The position numbers and the translations under genes are program-made. From Heterobilharzia americana (lineage: Eukaryota; Platyhelminthes; Trematoda; Strigeidida; Schistosomatidae), in NCBI GenBank assembly GCA_944470555.2, contig OX104134.1, positions 108,990,701 to 109,054,700 on the forward strand: DNA of 64,000 nucleotides, given 5' to 3'. The notes under the pieces are model-generated. The model ran no database searches, had not been told where the DNA came from, and saw only the letters and a program-made list of their open reading frames with translations. Shown here piece by piece: positions 33,688 through 45,580 of the stretch (the first letter of the stretch is position 1; the number at the start of each line of letters is the position of its first letter).

Positions 33688-34600
33688 ATACAGTGAAATA
33701 AAATGCTACAAATGTTCCTACAGCCATCTGTTCCCAGCTATCCATAAATATGTCAACCACAGTACGGGATATCGATGATCCCACGACAACTTCTGTTTAT
33801 TTGTATATTTCATTCTGAAACCTAAAGGTTGTGCGGGTTCAACATAGCTGTACTCCTAGCACGGCATCATCTGCTTGTACCTTAGTTCCTAGTCTAAGCT
33901 CATGGTAATTATTGAGCTATTTTCGAACTGCTTCCGAAGTCATACCAATTGGTATGTTAGTAAAAGAAGTGGCTACATCAAAACTAACCATTTTTTAATT
34001 GTCATCTAAATGCACATCATCTAATCAATGCTTCAAGTCATAAGAGTTAGTAGTCTTCATTTACAACGGTTTGTAATCGGACCGTTACGATCGCTAAATG
34101 TTTAGCTGTCATAAGTAGGAGTGTTTATAAAGTTTACTGTGGGTCTGATAGAATAACATGGCATACCATAAATCCTAGTGGGATTATTAGTTTCAGCATC
34201 AAATCACACCATTTCAACTCACCTAGAAACGGCTTCATTTCTCATATTAGATCCACCACGGTTTTTAAAATCTCATTCATGATAGTGTCCATTGGTTTCT
34301 TAACTTCTTCGAATGGCCTTGTTTGTATATGTTCTTTAACCTTCTGAACGTAATCAGATTTGTTCAGCACCACTGCTGAGTCACCTTTGTCCAATTTTGC
34401 TGCCATTTCGAAGGTTCTTCAAAGTTTCTTTTTCCGCTATTGGTAAATTCTGTTTTGTCTTCTCTTGTCGCTTAGGTGTTAGAGCACGTTGTGCTCGAAC
34501 CTCATCTGCTACTACCTTATCTACTGAACTTAATGCAACGTACTTTCGCGATTCAACAATAAAACAAAGTGGGTTGTCAATCCCACAACTAGGGTTTTAA
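33688..34600 (-). pseudogene. Penelope-like element, N-terminal RT relic interrupted by the LTR element
   Basis: The minus strand reads LDKGDSAVVLNKSDYVQKV (near 34,350-34,400; the KADKG-type N-terminal motif), EEVKKPMD, EMKPFLGELK, a decayed YGLPKIHK region, NFINTPTYDS, VSFDVATSFTNIPIG near 33,960 (motif A) and FRFQNEIYK..., with a decayed MGSPISPTVADIFM near 33,740. It is cut at 33,688 by the LTR. Many stops. Confidence 0.7.
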
Positions 34601-36484
34601 GCTGAACAGAAATAAAGGTGCCGGAGAAGGAACTTAACTTCAGTGTAGAAGTTAAAAAAATTGAAGTAGCATTAATATCAGTGGAGATAAATTTTCTACT
34701 GAATCTTCGTTTATCAAATCAACACTAAATATATACAATGCGAATGATGCAAAATAAAATAAATGGATCATAACAAACATATTTTGGAGGTGTAAGAATG
34801 TCTAGCACAACTGAAAATGGAGCATGTAGGGTGATGAATATGCCGAAGCTAGCTTTTTCAACTTGTATAAATACATTGACGTACTTTTGGACAACAAAGC
34901 TGCGTACCAATTGTCTTTCCGTAAATCATAATGAATCATAGCTTACTTTATCAAAAGCAAGGTGAAGAAAGTAATGATTTTAGATCAATGATGTTGATAA
35001 ACATCACTTCTTATGAAGAACAGTGAAGTCATAAAGAGGGTAGTGAAGCCCGGTTAGCCCAGAATTACATGTTAGGACTTATTTATGGGCACACCATATG
35101 ATTTAGTAATGCGGTACAGGTTCTTCTAATACAAAGGAATTTCAGTCTATCAGCATGATCTTAGTTAACTTTAGAATAAAACACTTTTCCAGGACCGTTC
35201 TTATTTTATAAATGTTGAATTATTTTGGAGTCCTCATGAAGTATCTCAAACTTTCTATCGAAATAGTTTTCTACCTTAGAGGTTGTTTGAATGAAGGTTA
35301 AAATGACACATACGAACTCCTACCAAAGAAATCAGAAAACTAGTAGCTATTCAATTTTCATTAAACACATTATAATCATTTTGTAACACAAAAATCCAGA
35401 TTTTACGAATTGAATAACATTCTTGTAATCAGATTTACCCCTCGAAAATGTTAATTTGATTTTCTATTAAGGATAGATTAGAATCGTTTAGTAGTCACTA
35501 TTTATTTATTTCCCATTATGAGAGGAAAATATTTTGACACAAATAATCTTTTGTTATATCTGACAGTTCATCCTATCAGCTCATGCATAAAATTAAATCG
35601 TAATGACAATGACTAACCTAATATATTTTCAGCAAACGGACTTTTTGAAATCGAAACAAGGGCAATATAAAAACAAAATCAAGAGAAAGGAAGCATGAAT
35701 TGCCTTTTATTAATTAGATTACTACTATCAATATTTGTTCTTAAAGCAAAATAAAGTCTGTTTCACACGTTGAAGTTTAATTTCCGTTTGAAACAGGAGT
35801 AACAAAAGACAAATAACAGACTTATTGCTTATCTACCTGCAAGCTTGTTGTCGATCGATTTCTTCTAGTAGAAGGAGAACCTGTTTTCGCAGTTTAGGTG
35901 TATAAGTAATTTCTAGGTATTGATGAAATGATTTGACTACACGAGCCCTCAGGGGATGGAAAAATGTTTTGCTTTTTCCATGTCACTTGAAATCTACAGC
36001 TGAGTGATTTTCTTAAATATAAGGTGAAGAACAATTGTTGATGCGATTTGCATTCATGTTGACGAGGAATCTTTCATCTATAAGGCTTAAATCGGTGAAG
36101 TGTACTAGTGTGTGATCGAAACATATTGAAATAGATTATCCGTTAGTAATTTCATTATGGATTGCAATCATTCACACCTGTCTACAAAAACTAGATGATA
36201 TTCCTAGGAGAATAGAAACCAGACTTGTGAGTGAAAACGCGTTTCACTACTAGTAAGCAAGCTAAAGTGAATTAGTATGAGTATTTGTTGCGTGTAATGA
36301 ATCTACAAATATTATAGCAGATTCAAATATTGTTCCTTCTACTGGATTTTCTCATAGAAAGTAAGAGTTATCAAAGTTTTAACAACTAAATAATTGTTAA
36401 ATTGGTAGTTACCACATCTAGGTAGTTATTTTAGAACATCGTGTTAACCATCTGGTTAATCACAGATTAAGTCTTCGTACTGAT
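34601..36484. other. No feature recognised
   Basis: AT-rich and without long frames; no SINE, LINE or exon signature was identified. Confidence 0.4.
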
Positions 36485-36861
36485 TGGTCATGGGAGTGCA
36501 ACCAATTTATTGTTGTCTAGTCCTGAGTACAGACCGAATCCTATCAATCACAGTTAAAATGTAGCAACCAAGCTAGGAAGCTCAGCATCGCGGTGCACAT
36601 TAGTAGATATTAGTTGGTTGGAGGCAATCGGCAGGAAGCCCTCGACTTAGGTTTTCGTGCTTTTAACACTCGTCAGCAAGGCGTACCTGCACCGCGATGC
36701 TGAGCTTCCTAGCTTGGTTGCCACATTGCAAATATGATCGATAGGGTTCAGTCTGTACTCAGGACTAGACAACATGAATTGGTTGCACTCCCGTGATCAA
36801 ACAATACATGTAAGCCAGTCCTACATGAGGTCAATCGCGGCCCGAATAGCTCAAACCCGAA
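36485..36861. repeat. SINE-derived hairpin element
   Basis: Arms 36,485-36,597 and 36,688-36,802 are inverse copies. The inner 34 bp (36,564-36,597 and 36,688-36,721) pair perfectly, and outer parts share GTCTAGTCCTGAGTACAGAC and GGGAGTGCAACCAATT. A truncated A-box-like AATAGCTCA lies at 36,846-36,854. Related sequence at 43,330-43,735 and 51,735-52,330 carries full tRNA-like heads, so this looks like two head-to-head SINE bodies. Confidence 0.7.
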
Positions 36862-37904
36862 AGCATCTGTGAAAAAAATCCTTCTTGGCTGACCAACGTA
36901 CAATCCAGGTCAAGCAATACATCCAACCTCAACCAGTTGATCAACTCCAGTCATGCCGCTTCTACACAGTTTTTGCTCAGAATGCTGTACAAAGTCAAGC
37001 CCAACTATTCGAAAAGTATATTCATCGTAGCCTTATTGACTGCTTGATGTTATTGTTTTATTTTACGGTTTACCTCCAAAAGTCAGTATTTTTTATCCCA
37101 GTTTATAACTAAAATCTCGTCATGTTTTACACCGACTAATTATTCTTTTCGCCTTGTGGCCATCCCCTTAATCGCCTGCATATTCTTCTTATACACCCTG
37201 TGGATTATGCAATCTCATTCTAAATCTAGAAGAGATTTCCCATTTCCTCATAAAGCAGTTTCTTTTGACGACTTAGTGTTAACCTACTAGCTGATAATAG
37301 ACCCACTTATCCTTTTTTTTAACTATAAATACTGTTGGACAGCTATTGAATTTGATTCCCCGAAAATAAACGTTTCTTCGCTAAATTACTGAGTTTCACG
37401 TAATTCCCATAATACTCCAGAAGTGAAGTGAAAAGGCTGAAATAAATATACTTTTTTGAACTCTAAACTCATGATTTTTCTTTTCAGTCCTGAAAATTTT
37501 AATCATTAATACTCCATTTTGCATTGATGGGTCAGTGTAGCAAAACCAACCTCGTGTTATCTGATCGTAGGTGCTGATCGAATTATACATATTATGCTGA
37601 CATGTCGGCCATTACTTCATAACTTTCTAAACAAATTTTGCGGGATTTGTGTTGACTAATTAGCTAATAAGGAACATGTTTTCTCGTTGTAACTAAATAT
37701 AAGAATGTGCAGCTTCCAAAAATGTTTTCTACTCTGAATTTTCCATTACCTAACAAAAATATATGACTGAAAGACAGGCAATATTTGGGCATCAGTGCAG
37801 GAGTCCATACCTCAATAGAGACCGTTCAATTCGGTCCAAACAACGACGTGGTATTACGAGTAATAACATAAAAATAAAAAACTGTGCACGTCACACAGGC
37901 AGTG

Positions 37905-38090
37905 GCTATCGTAACTCGATGGCCTAGTGGATAATGCTCTGGCTTTTGAAGCGATCAACCTCGAGTTCGAGTCTTAGTGAGAAGAACATTGTTCACTGGG
38001 AGGCAGGTACATCCATCTCAGAAGTCTCAATCAGGACGAAATGCGTGTCCTGGATCCCCCTGATACCCACTATCCTTCATTAATGTAGAA
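37905..38090 (+). repeat. Sm-alpha-type SINE with degenerate hammerhead (left arm)
   Basis: A perfect Pol III A box TGGCCTAGTGG (37,920-37,930) and B box GAGTTCGAGTC (37,963-37,973) are followed by a hammerhead relic at 38,005-38,059. The relic has CTCAGAA for CTGATGA, a TCTC...GGAC stem II, GAAA and GCGTGTC before CTGGAT. Conserved G5 and G8 are changed, so cleavage is unlikely. Confidence 0.75.
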
Positions 38091-38861
38091 TTGTCTTTTC
38101 GTTATTTTACTATGAACCTGTTTTTCAATATTGTGTTTTGTATCTACCTCAGATGTTTAAGACAACCATATATTAAACATATAATGTGCAGGTACTTTTG
38201 TTGTCTGCCCCATATAACTTTATTCAAATGTCTTGCACAATAATACTACGTGATACTACACAACTAATTACACCCCTTCAAATCCTGTGTCGTGTATCGT
38301 TAACTTTGCCTGTTGTCTTCGTGTATTTTATTTGCGCTTGTCGGCCAGGATGAGATGTTTAACACTCTAGTCATACTAGGGTGATACCTGCTTGCGTTAT
38401 CCGTATTCACACTGAAATTTATTTGGAACTATTACCGTTTCGAGTACTGTGCTTGCAAAACTTTGTCATTATATGTCGTTTGCTTATCTAGGTGGAAAAT
38501 TATTCAATCCCTTCAACCAAGGATTACCAATGTTCTAGAAGTTGGAAACACTCATGTTACTAACCGTTTAGTTATATTTTAATTTTGTTTTCTTCTAGGT
38601 GATTTATAATCTGTTCCCCTGAAGACTTCATAGAAATGTTAGCCATGTAAGCTACTGAGCTTATATCTCTAACAAACAGCTCTTATTTGAAGCCTATAAC
38701 ACCAGATTCTGTGCTGATTCTTTAAAGCAAGTAATAATTTTTTGAGATGGGAGAACTTACCATAGCTTGAATCAAGTGTACATCTTGTAAAGTAAAAGGC
38801 TTTATATAAAATGAGCAGATGATTTTCAATTTGAGATGGACCGCTAAGATATATTAGAAAA

Positions 38862-41800
38862 TCGCCTAGGTAAATAGTTCGCTAGTTACTAGCCGGTCCC
38901 AAGCCCGGGTAAAGAGGGAAGGTTGGGCATAGGGCTAGCAACTCTACCCCGGAAAACCAATCCAATCGCTAAAGAAACTACAATGCACAAAGGAAATAAG
39001 AAAAATGAAAATAAATTTATTCCTCGCTGGAATCGGAGAGACGAAATGACGCCGGTTGCTGAAAGCCTTCGGGAAGCCAATTGGCCGATGTGTCTTCGCC
39101 TCTCTCGATGAAAGCAAAAGTAAACATGAGGACATGGAATGTCTGCACAATGCATGAAACTAGCAAGTCTGCCCAGATTGCAAAAGAGATGAGAAGGTAT
39201 AGCATAGAAGTGCTAGGAATCTGTGAGGAATGTGCAGATGGAATGGGAGTGGAATCTCCAAACTGTCAACTGGAGAGTCAATAATCTACTCCGATATTCT
39301 CACCCAGACGACAACCATGAGCACACTAAGTTATGGAGTGGCTATCGTGATGTCGCCAACAGCATCAAAGGCTCTCTCTCATACAGTGGGAACCAATCTC
39401 CTCCTGCAGGATCAGCATCATCACAGCAAGATTCAACTCAAAAGGAAGGAAAGTGACAATCATTCAATGCTACGCTACGTACCTACAAATAAAGCAGATG
39501 AAGAGAAGAAGGAGGAACTTTACAGACAACTGCAATCAGCACTGGACAAGATATCAATCAGTTGGCGACATCAAAATTCTAATGAGTCGGATGATATGAA
39601 TGCGAAACTGGGAGCAGATAACACAGGAAGAGAACCAATCATGGGTCGAGAAGTGCTCGGTGAAATGAACGAGAATGGAGAACTGTTTACAGAATTCTGC
39701 ACGCTTAATGATTTGGTGATTGGAGTCAGGCAGTGTGTACAAACACAAGGATATTCACAAGGCAGCGACATGGATCTCACTAAATGGACACACTACACTA
39801 AAAATCAGATAGACTTCATTCCAATCTGAAGAAAGTGAAGAGGTAGCCTACTGGACACAAGATCAGATCAAGAAGGGTAGCAGATGTAGGTGGTTCACAC
39901 CACTCGCTATCTAGTGCAACGGACCTACCTTCCAAATCAAGTTGAAAGCCCTCAAAGAAGTTGGTGATGATAGACCACAGTTCGAGTTCAACACCCACAA
40001 CAGAAACTGAACTGAAGGACAAAACCACAAACGACATCTTCACGTCAGCCACCAGGACAAAATGGGAGACATTGAGCAACATCCCTGAATAAACCTGTGT
40101 GGATGAGCACTGGAACTCTTTGAAAGCTATGTGGAAAGAAATCCGCATAACCGTATTCAGAATGAAGAAGAAACAAGACCAGACAAGGAATGGATCTCAA
40201 CGGACACATGGAAGCTGATAGAGGAGGGGGAGGAAGATGGTGAAGCAGAAGATGAACCAGTGCAAGGATGCACAACAAGAAGAGGAACTGAGTACAATGT
40301 ATAAAACACCGGAGAAAGAGGTGAAGAAGAGTGTGTGCAAAGACAAAAGACACTTCTACGACACATTGGCAAGCAAACCAGAGCAGGCTGCTGGTAGGAG
40401 AGAGATACCTGACAACACTATATCAAATAACCAGGTTACTATCCGGGAAGCGATCAACGCAGACGAAACCAGTGAAAGATAGTGAAGGACAGCTAGTTAC
40501 TAAAAAAGAGGAACAAAAGAAACAATGGACTGACCACTTTAAATAACTGTTGAATCGATCGCAAGCACCAGCACCACCACCTGCAACTCGTCCAGAAATA
40601 CCACCGGCCGCCCAGCCACGGGACTATCACTGAACACAAACACTCTGACAAAAGCAGAAGTTCCGAACGCCACAAAACTGCTGAAATACGGGAAAGCAGC
40701 AGGACGAGATGGAATTCCTCCAGAAGCACCGAGAGCAGACGCGGAGACAACAGCGAACATACTCACACCAATACTGCAGAAGGTTTGGAAGGAAGGAAGG
40801 AAGGAAGGAAGGAAGGAAGGAAGGAAGGAAGGAAGGAAGGAAAGGTACCTGCCAACTGATTGGAAGAAGGGTTAACTTGTCAAACTGCCAAAGAAGGGCG
40901 ACCTAAGTCTTTACAAGAACTGGCGAGGAATCATGCTCCTGTCGACCCCAAGTGAGCAAAGTATTAAGCCGCATCATCCTGGAGAGACTAAAGGATGCTC
41001 TGGATTCAGAATTACGACCGGATCAGGTTGGCTGGCTTCAGGAAGAACAAATCATATGCGGATCGAATTGCAACTCTACACTATGCTACGCAACATCATA
41101 GAAGAGAGTATAGAATGGCAGTCAACTCAATTCTCTACCTCAACTTCATCCACTTTGAAAAGGCCTTCCATAGCTTCGACCGAGGAGTAATTTGGCAGTT
41201 GCTTCAGCACTACTGGTTCAGTACCGCAAACCTTTATAAATCTCATTCAACAACTACATGACCACCCCACATGCCGAGTGATCCACAATGATAAGCTCAG
41301 CGACGCCTTTGTAGTGAAAACAGAAGTAAGACAAGGTTGCCGCCAACTATCAGCGATGATCTTCCTGACTGTGGTCGACTGCATCATGTAACAAACAGTG
41401 AGGAGCGAGAAAATGGGCATACGCTGGCTGGACCGATGGAAATACCCTATAAGATTTGGATTTCGCCAATGATGATTCATATCTAATGTCTTGTCGCACA
41501 AACTCGGAGATCTACAGGTGTAAACTAACAAGTTGACAGAAGAGGTAGGGCAGCGAAGACGGGACTTCCTTCAGGTGGACGTAGAGAAGACAGAGGTGAT
41601 TTTGATATCCAACCAACAAAAACAACAAGCTCCAATCACCATGAAAGGGAGGAAGTTAAATGAAGTAGCCTCTTCCACCTATCTAGGCAGCACTGTTTCA
41701 ACTACAGGCGGTGGCTTTGATGAGGACGTCAAAGCCAGGATCGGAAGAGCAAGATAGGCCTTCATCAGTCTGAAACAAGTGTGGAGATCTACTGCACTCA

Positions 41801-42310
41801 GCATGGGGAACAAGATGCGGATTTTCAACACCAATGTCAAGTCAGTGCTTCCATGTGATGGTTCAGAAACTTGGCGCGTTACGAAAGGGATTTCCAACAA
41901 ACTGCAGACATTCATCAACAGCTGCCTCCGCTTGCTACTGAAGATCAGATGGCCAGAAGGAATGAGCAACAAGGAACTCTGGCTGGTGACGAATCAACCA
42001 AGAACCTATCACCCAACAAATATACAGAATAAAGTTTAGATGGATTGCATTAGGAGTGCACTGAGAAGATTGTTTTGGGACATCACGCGCCAGGCCAGGC
42101 CCTCGAGTGGAATCCAAAGGGGAAACGACGAGTTGGTCGTCCCAGCTGAGGGTGACATGGAGGAGATCATGCTAGGAAGAAATGAAAGCTTCTGGGCTGT
42201 CGTGAAACCAGGTTCAAAAGATTTCAGAGAATAGAGTGGAATGGAGGCAAGCTACTGAATCCCTATGTTTCACTATCAACCCAAGGGACTAATAATAATA
42301 ATAATAATAA
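38862..42310 (+). mobile_element. RTE-like retrotransposon, copy 4 (left arm)
   Basis: A diverged subfamily relative to copies 1-3: leader from 38,862, endonuclease WNVCTMHETSKSAQIAKE at 39,135-39,190 and 39,230-39,829 (DDMNAKLGADNTGRE), (GGAA)14 at 40,787-40,843, HFEKAFHSFDRGVIWQLL near 41,150 in place of motif A, VEKTEVILISNQ near 41,580, and the post-RT region (SETWRVTKGISNKLQTFINS) at 41,860-41,920. Its 3' end CCAAGGGA is followed by (TAA)n at 42,289-42,310. Motif A Asp is replaced by His and frames are broken. Confidence 0.87.
40787..40843. repeat. (GGAA)14 microsatellite
   Basis: Same unit and equal length in the right arm at 47,026-47,082. Confidence 0.9.
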
Positions 42311-43329
42311 GAGACCGAAGCGAAAAAAGACTGACTTTCATCGGATCTCCTCAGGTCAGTTCAGTTTCCCGAATTGATTCTAGGAGTTTTTGTAATACAG
42401 TAATCAGTGACACTGGATGACATAGATGTTGTGTTAACTTAAATCATTGTAATTTTGAGTTGAGATATTTGTCTTCAGCCTTTTAAGCGCCAAATGGATC
42501 ATTCGGTTACTTACCGTAATGCCAATGCAGATTATTCAGGAATTATATATTTTTCTTATGACTGTCAGAAGTTCATTAAACCAGTATTCGAATGAAGGTA
42601 TTTGATCAGTTATTTAAAAAACCTGTCATGTTTGATTGAGACCTAGAAAATGTAAGAAACTGGTCATGATTAATTTACACATGTGTTTGTAATTAGGTTG
42701 GTTAATATTATAGGGCGAACGTATTAGCCATAAATATTTACAAAAACTGCCGATTACTTGCGATCGATGTAGTCCTGTTACTTATGCAGTGTCAGAACAC
42801 TTACTTAACTAATGTTGTTACATGATCTTTAGCATCCCTAGTTAATTCGATAGTACCTACAGCTGTATAAGTCATCAATCCTATGTTAATGAGTAACGAC
42901 TGGAAGTGTTATTCAGAACTATTCTTCTATCCTGTTCAGGTTTGCTAACTGCATGCGACTTCCTTTCTCAATGAATTTTGAATCCAGTTTCTAATTTCAT
43001 CATAACATAAAACTGCAATGGAGTGCTCACTCAAATAAAATAAGGGCAGTGTTATGGTACTCCCGCAAGAATGCCGTCTGAAAATGCAGACTGATAAAAA
43101 CAATGCTGCGAAACGACTTCATGAGTAGATTCGAGTTCATTTTTCTAGTTGTGCATTTTGAATATTTCCTCAGTCCATTGAAATCTTGACTAGTCTGTTT
43201 AAGGGATATGTCTATCTGTATTGTTTAACTAATAATATTGGCTTTGCTAAATTTACAAGCTCTAACGGAAGTTTATACGTGAAATAGTTATTTATAGCCA
43301 CTGTATTTTTACCGCAATAATCACAGCAG
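42311..43329. other. Loop of the inverted repeat, unassigned
   Basis: AT-rich single-copy-looking sequence; no frames or motifs were recognised. Confidence 0.4.
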
Positions 43330-43735
43330 AACATTTATATGTTAGTTTGTTGTAGGCGACCAGCAGGAAGCCCTGGACCCAGGTTTCGTGCTTCTTGACA
43401 CTCGCCAGCGAGGCATATCTGCAATCTCGATGGAAGAGATGTCACACCTGAGATTCGAATCCACGCCACCCAGTCTTGTAGTCAGTCACTTTGCCACTGA
43501 GCTATGCAGGTCGTGGTTGACCTCCTGTAGGACTGGCTTACATTTATTGATTGGTCACGGGTCCAGGGCTTCTTGTCGATTGCCTCTAACCAACTAACAT
43601 CTACTAATGTGCACCACGATGCTGAGCCTCCTAGCTTGGTGGCCACACTGCAAATATGATCGATAGGATACGGTCTGGACTCAAGACTAGACGATATGGA
43701 GTTGGTTGCTCTCCCGTGACCAGTCAATACAGAAA
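43330..43735 (-). repeat. tRNA-derived SINE
   Basis: The minus strand has A box TAGCTCAGTGGC (about 43,490-43,506) and B box GGATTCGAATCTC (43,450-43,462), with a tRNA-like spacing of about 40 nt, then the family body (AGGAAGCCCTGG, GTGCTTCTTGACACTCGCCAGC). An opposed body segment (43,560-43,735) resembles the arms at 36.5-36.8 kb. Confidence 0.65.
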
Positions 43736-44619
43736 ATTTACATAAAACACATATTTACTGAAAGTTAGGGATTACAGATTGTAAACACAGGATAGAAACA
43801 CCAAAACCATAGTGAAACATTTAAAGACACTATTATTCTGTCTTAAAAAAGGCTTTTTGATTATGAGCGATAAATTCTGCTCGAAATGTCATCAGCACAT
43901 AATACTGTTTCGCCTTGTGTTACGTATATAGGAAAGAACTATAGTGCAAAAAGGGTTGTTGTTTATTTTGTGACAACTGCTCATTGTTTTGAAAATATAT
44001 GTGGTCACAACAGTTAACGAAAAAACAAAACGACGTACAGGTTTGGAAATCATCCATATCCTATTTAAAATAAACATGAAAATGTGATGCGCATGAGTTT
44101 AAATTTAGAAAACAATTGGACGTTAAAGTAAATCAAGAAATTAGAGGTTTGAAAGCGGGAATTCCGGTTTGATTTCCTGTCAGTTTAGGTAAAACACTTG
44201 TTGACTCCTAATAGTCTCATTTCGATTCAGTTAAATAGTGTCTAACATTTAATGATAAACGGGGTTGATTTTTCGTGATTATCAATTTTGTAACAGTAAA
44301 TTTTCTTGCGATGTATTTAATCACTCTAAGTTTACTCATTCACTTTTCTATTCTACTCTTTGTAAACCGAATGAATAACATTATTGAGAATGGTAATTAA
44401 GTTATGCATTAGTTATAATAATGCCTGAAGGCTAACAGATCAATCATATTATAAAATACAATAAGAATCTTTACCTGAGCATGGGTAAACTTTCATCCTT
44501 TACAGGTGACTACAATATTTATTGAGGTTGCTTGAAGTGAGTAATAGTCAGCATGCATATTATAGTTAACCATACAGTTCTATTACATCTTATATCTTAT
44601 TACACCAAACAATTATTCA
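43736..44619. other. Loop of the inverted repeat, unassigned
   Basis: No recognisable feature. Confidence 0.4.
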
Positions 44620-44760
44620 TAACGGGTGATGATTGAAGGTAAAGTGGAAATTTGGGCCAGGGCAGGACTCAAATCAGCGACCACAATGTTTGCGACCTGA
44701 TACTCTACCAAATCAGCTATGGGACTCAACTGCTGACCAGATATTTGTTTCATTTCAGTC
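44620..44760 (-). repeat. tRNA-derived SINE (second family)
   Basis: The minus strand has A-box-like TAGCTGATTTGGTAGAG (44,703-44,719) and a B box GATTTGAGTCC (44,665-44,675). It is similar in inverse orientation to 45,040-45,180 (shared GCTGACCAGAT / GCTGAACAGAT and GTGGTCGC). Confidence 0.6.
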
Positions 44761-45039
44761 ACGGACTGACTTTACCTGACTGCCATGTGAATTCGTGACG
44801 CGATACTATCACTTTGTCGTACTCACACTGATTGGCCAGTCAGGACTTCTCATCCCAGTTTAAACCTACTTGAATTTCAGAGGGGTAACAACATAATGAT
44901 CATCAAGTTTGACTATCTGAGATAGCTGTGGTATGAAAAATTGTGTTTCGGTACTGAGTATGATCAAGCATTATTAACGCATGACGAATTCACATAGAAG
45001 TCAAACAAAACTCGTATGTGATTGTAGTAAAATAAAAAT

Positions 45040-45180
45040 CTGTTCAGCAGTCAGGTCTCGTAGATGAGTTGGTTGGTTGAGTACCAGGTCGGAAACTCGG
45101 TGGTCGCTAGTTCGACTCCCGTTTTGGGGCAGATTTTCACTTAACCTTAAATCATCACCAAGTATCAACAGTTATTCATT
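45040..45180 (+). repeat. tRNA-derived SINE (second family)
   Basis: Plus-strand A-box-like TAGATGAGTTGGTTGGTTGAG (from 45,061) and B box TAGTTCGACTCCC (45,108-45,120). It is the inverted mate of the copy at 44,620-44,760. Confidence 0.6.
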
Positions 45181-45580
45181 GAGTAATAGGCATTTATAGA
45201 ATATATTGAACCTTTACTTCAGTACAGATGAGGACAACACAGTTATTTAATATTCAATCGAAAAATAGCGAAACTGTGAATAATTTCGCTCCCATTAAAT
45301 TCAAGTGTGACAAGTCAAGTCATTACTTGCTAATAAGAATATATATGAGATAGCTCAAAAAATATGACTCAGTGAATATTATGATGACAAACAAAGGTTC
45401 GCAGGTCACTCATTCATATGATTACCAAGTGGAAATCTCGGTAAATAGGTGTAGTTAAGACCTACTTCTCAGTTGGATTCTGTACTTCAGATGCCATAAC
45501 ACTGAAAAGTAAACTTAAAAATCTCCATTCAGGATAATATCGCTACTCTGGTCCGCAATACTTTTTATCATATCTATTTC
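45181..45580. other. Loop of the inverted repeat, unassigned
   Basis: No recognisable feature. It abuts the RTE 3' end of the right arm without a (TAA)n tail. Confidence 0.4.

Larger units (their letters stand above)
36862..42288. repeat. Left arm of a 5.4-kb inverted repeat
   Basis: Pairs base for base with 45,581-51,006. Position sums are 87,868 at the outer end and 87,869 elsewhere, reflecting one T in the homopolymer at 37,313-37,320 (8 T against 7). I found one substitution, G at 40,561 against A in the mate (47,308). The arm holds about 2 kb of non-RTE sequence, a hammerhead-SINE and RTE copy 4. Confidence 0.95.

Noticed and set aside
37920..37973. tRNA gene suggested by perfect A and B boxes
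   Set aside because: It continues directly into a hammerhead-SINE body, recurs in several decayed copies, and no cloverleaf with a sensible anticodon stem is evident.
40787..40843. GGAA array as a regulatory ETS-type or telomere-like repeat
   Set aside because: It is a simple microsatellite within the RTE linker and is present at varied length in every copy.
45061..45130. tRNA gene candidate
   Set aside because: The anticodon region and acceptor stem do not pair convincingly, and an inverted diverged copy exists at 44,620-44,760, so it is a tRNA-derived SINE.
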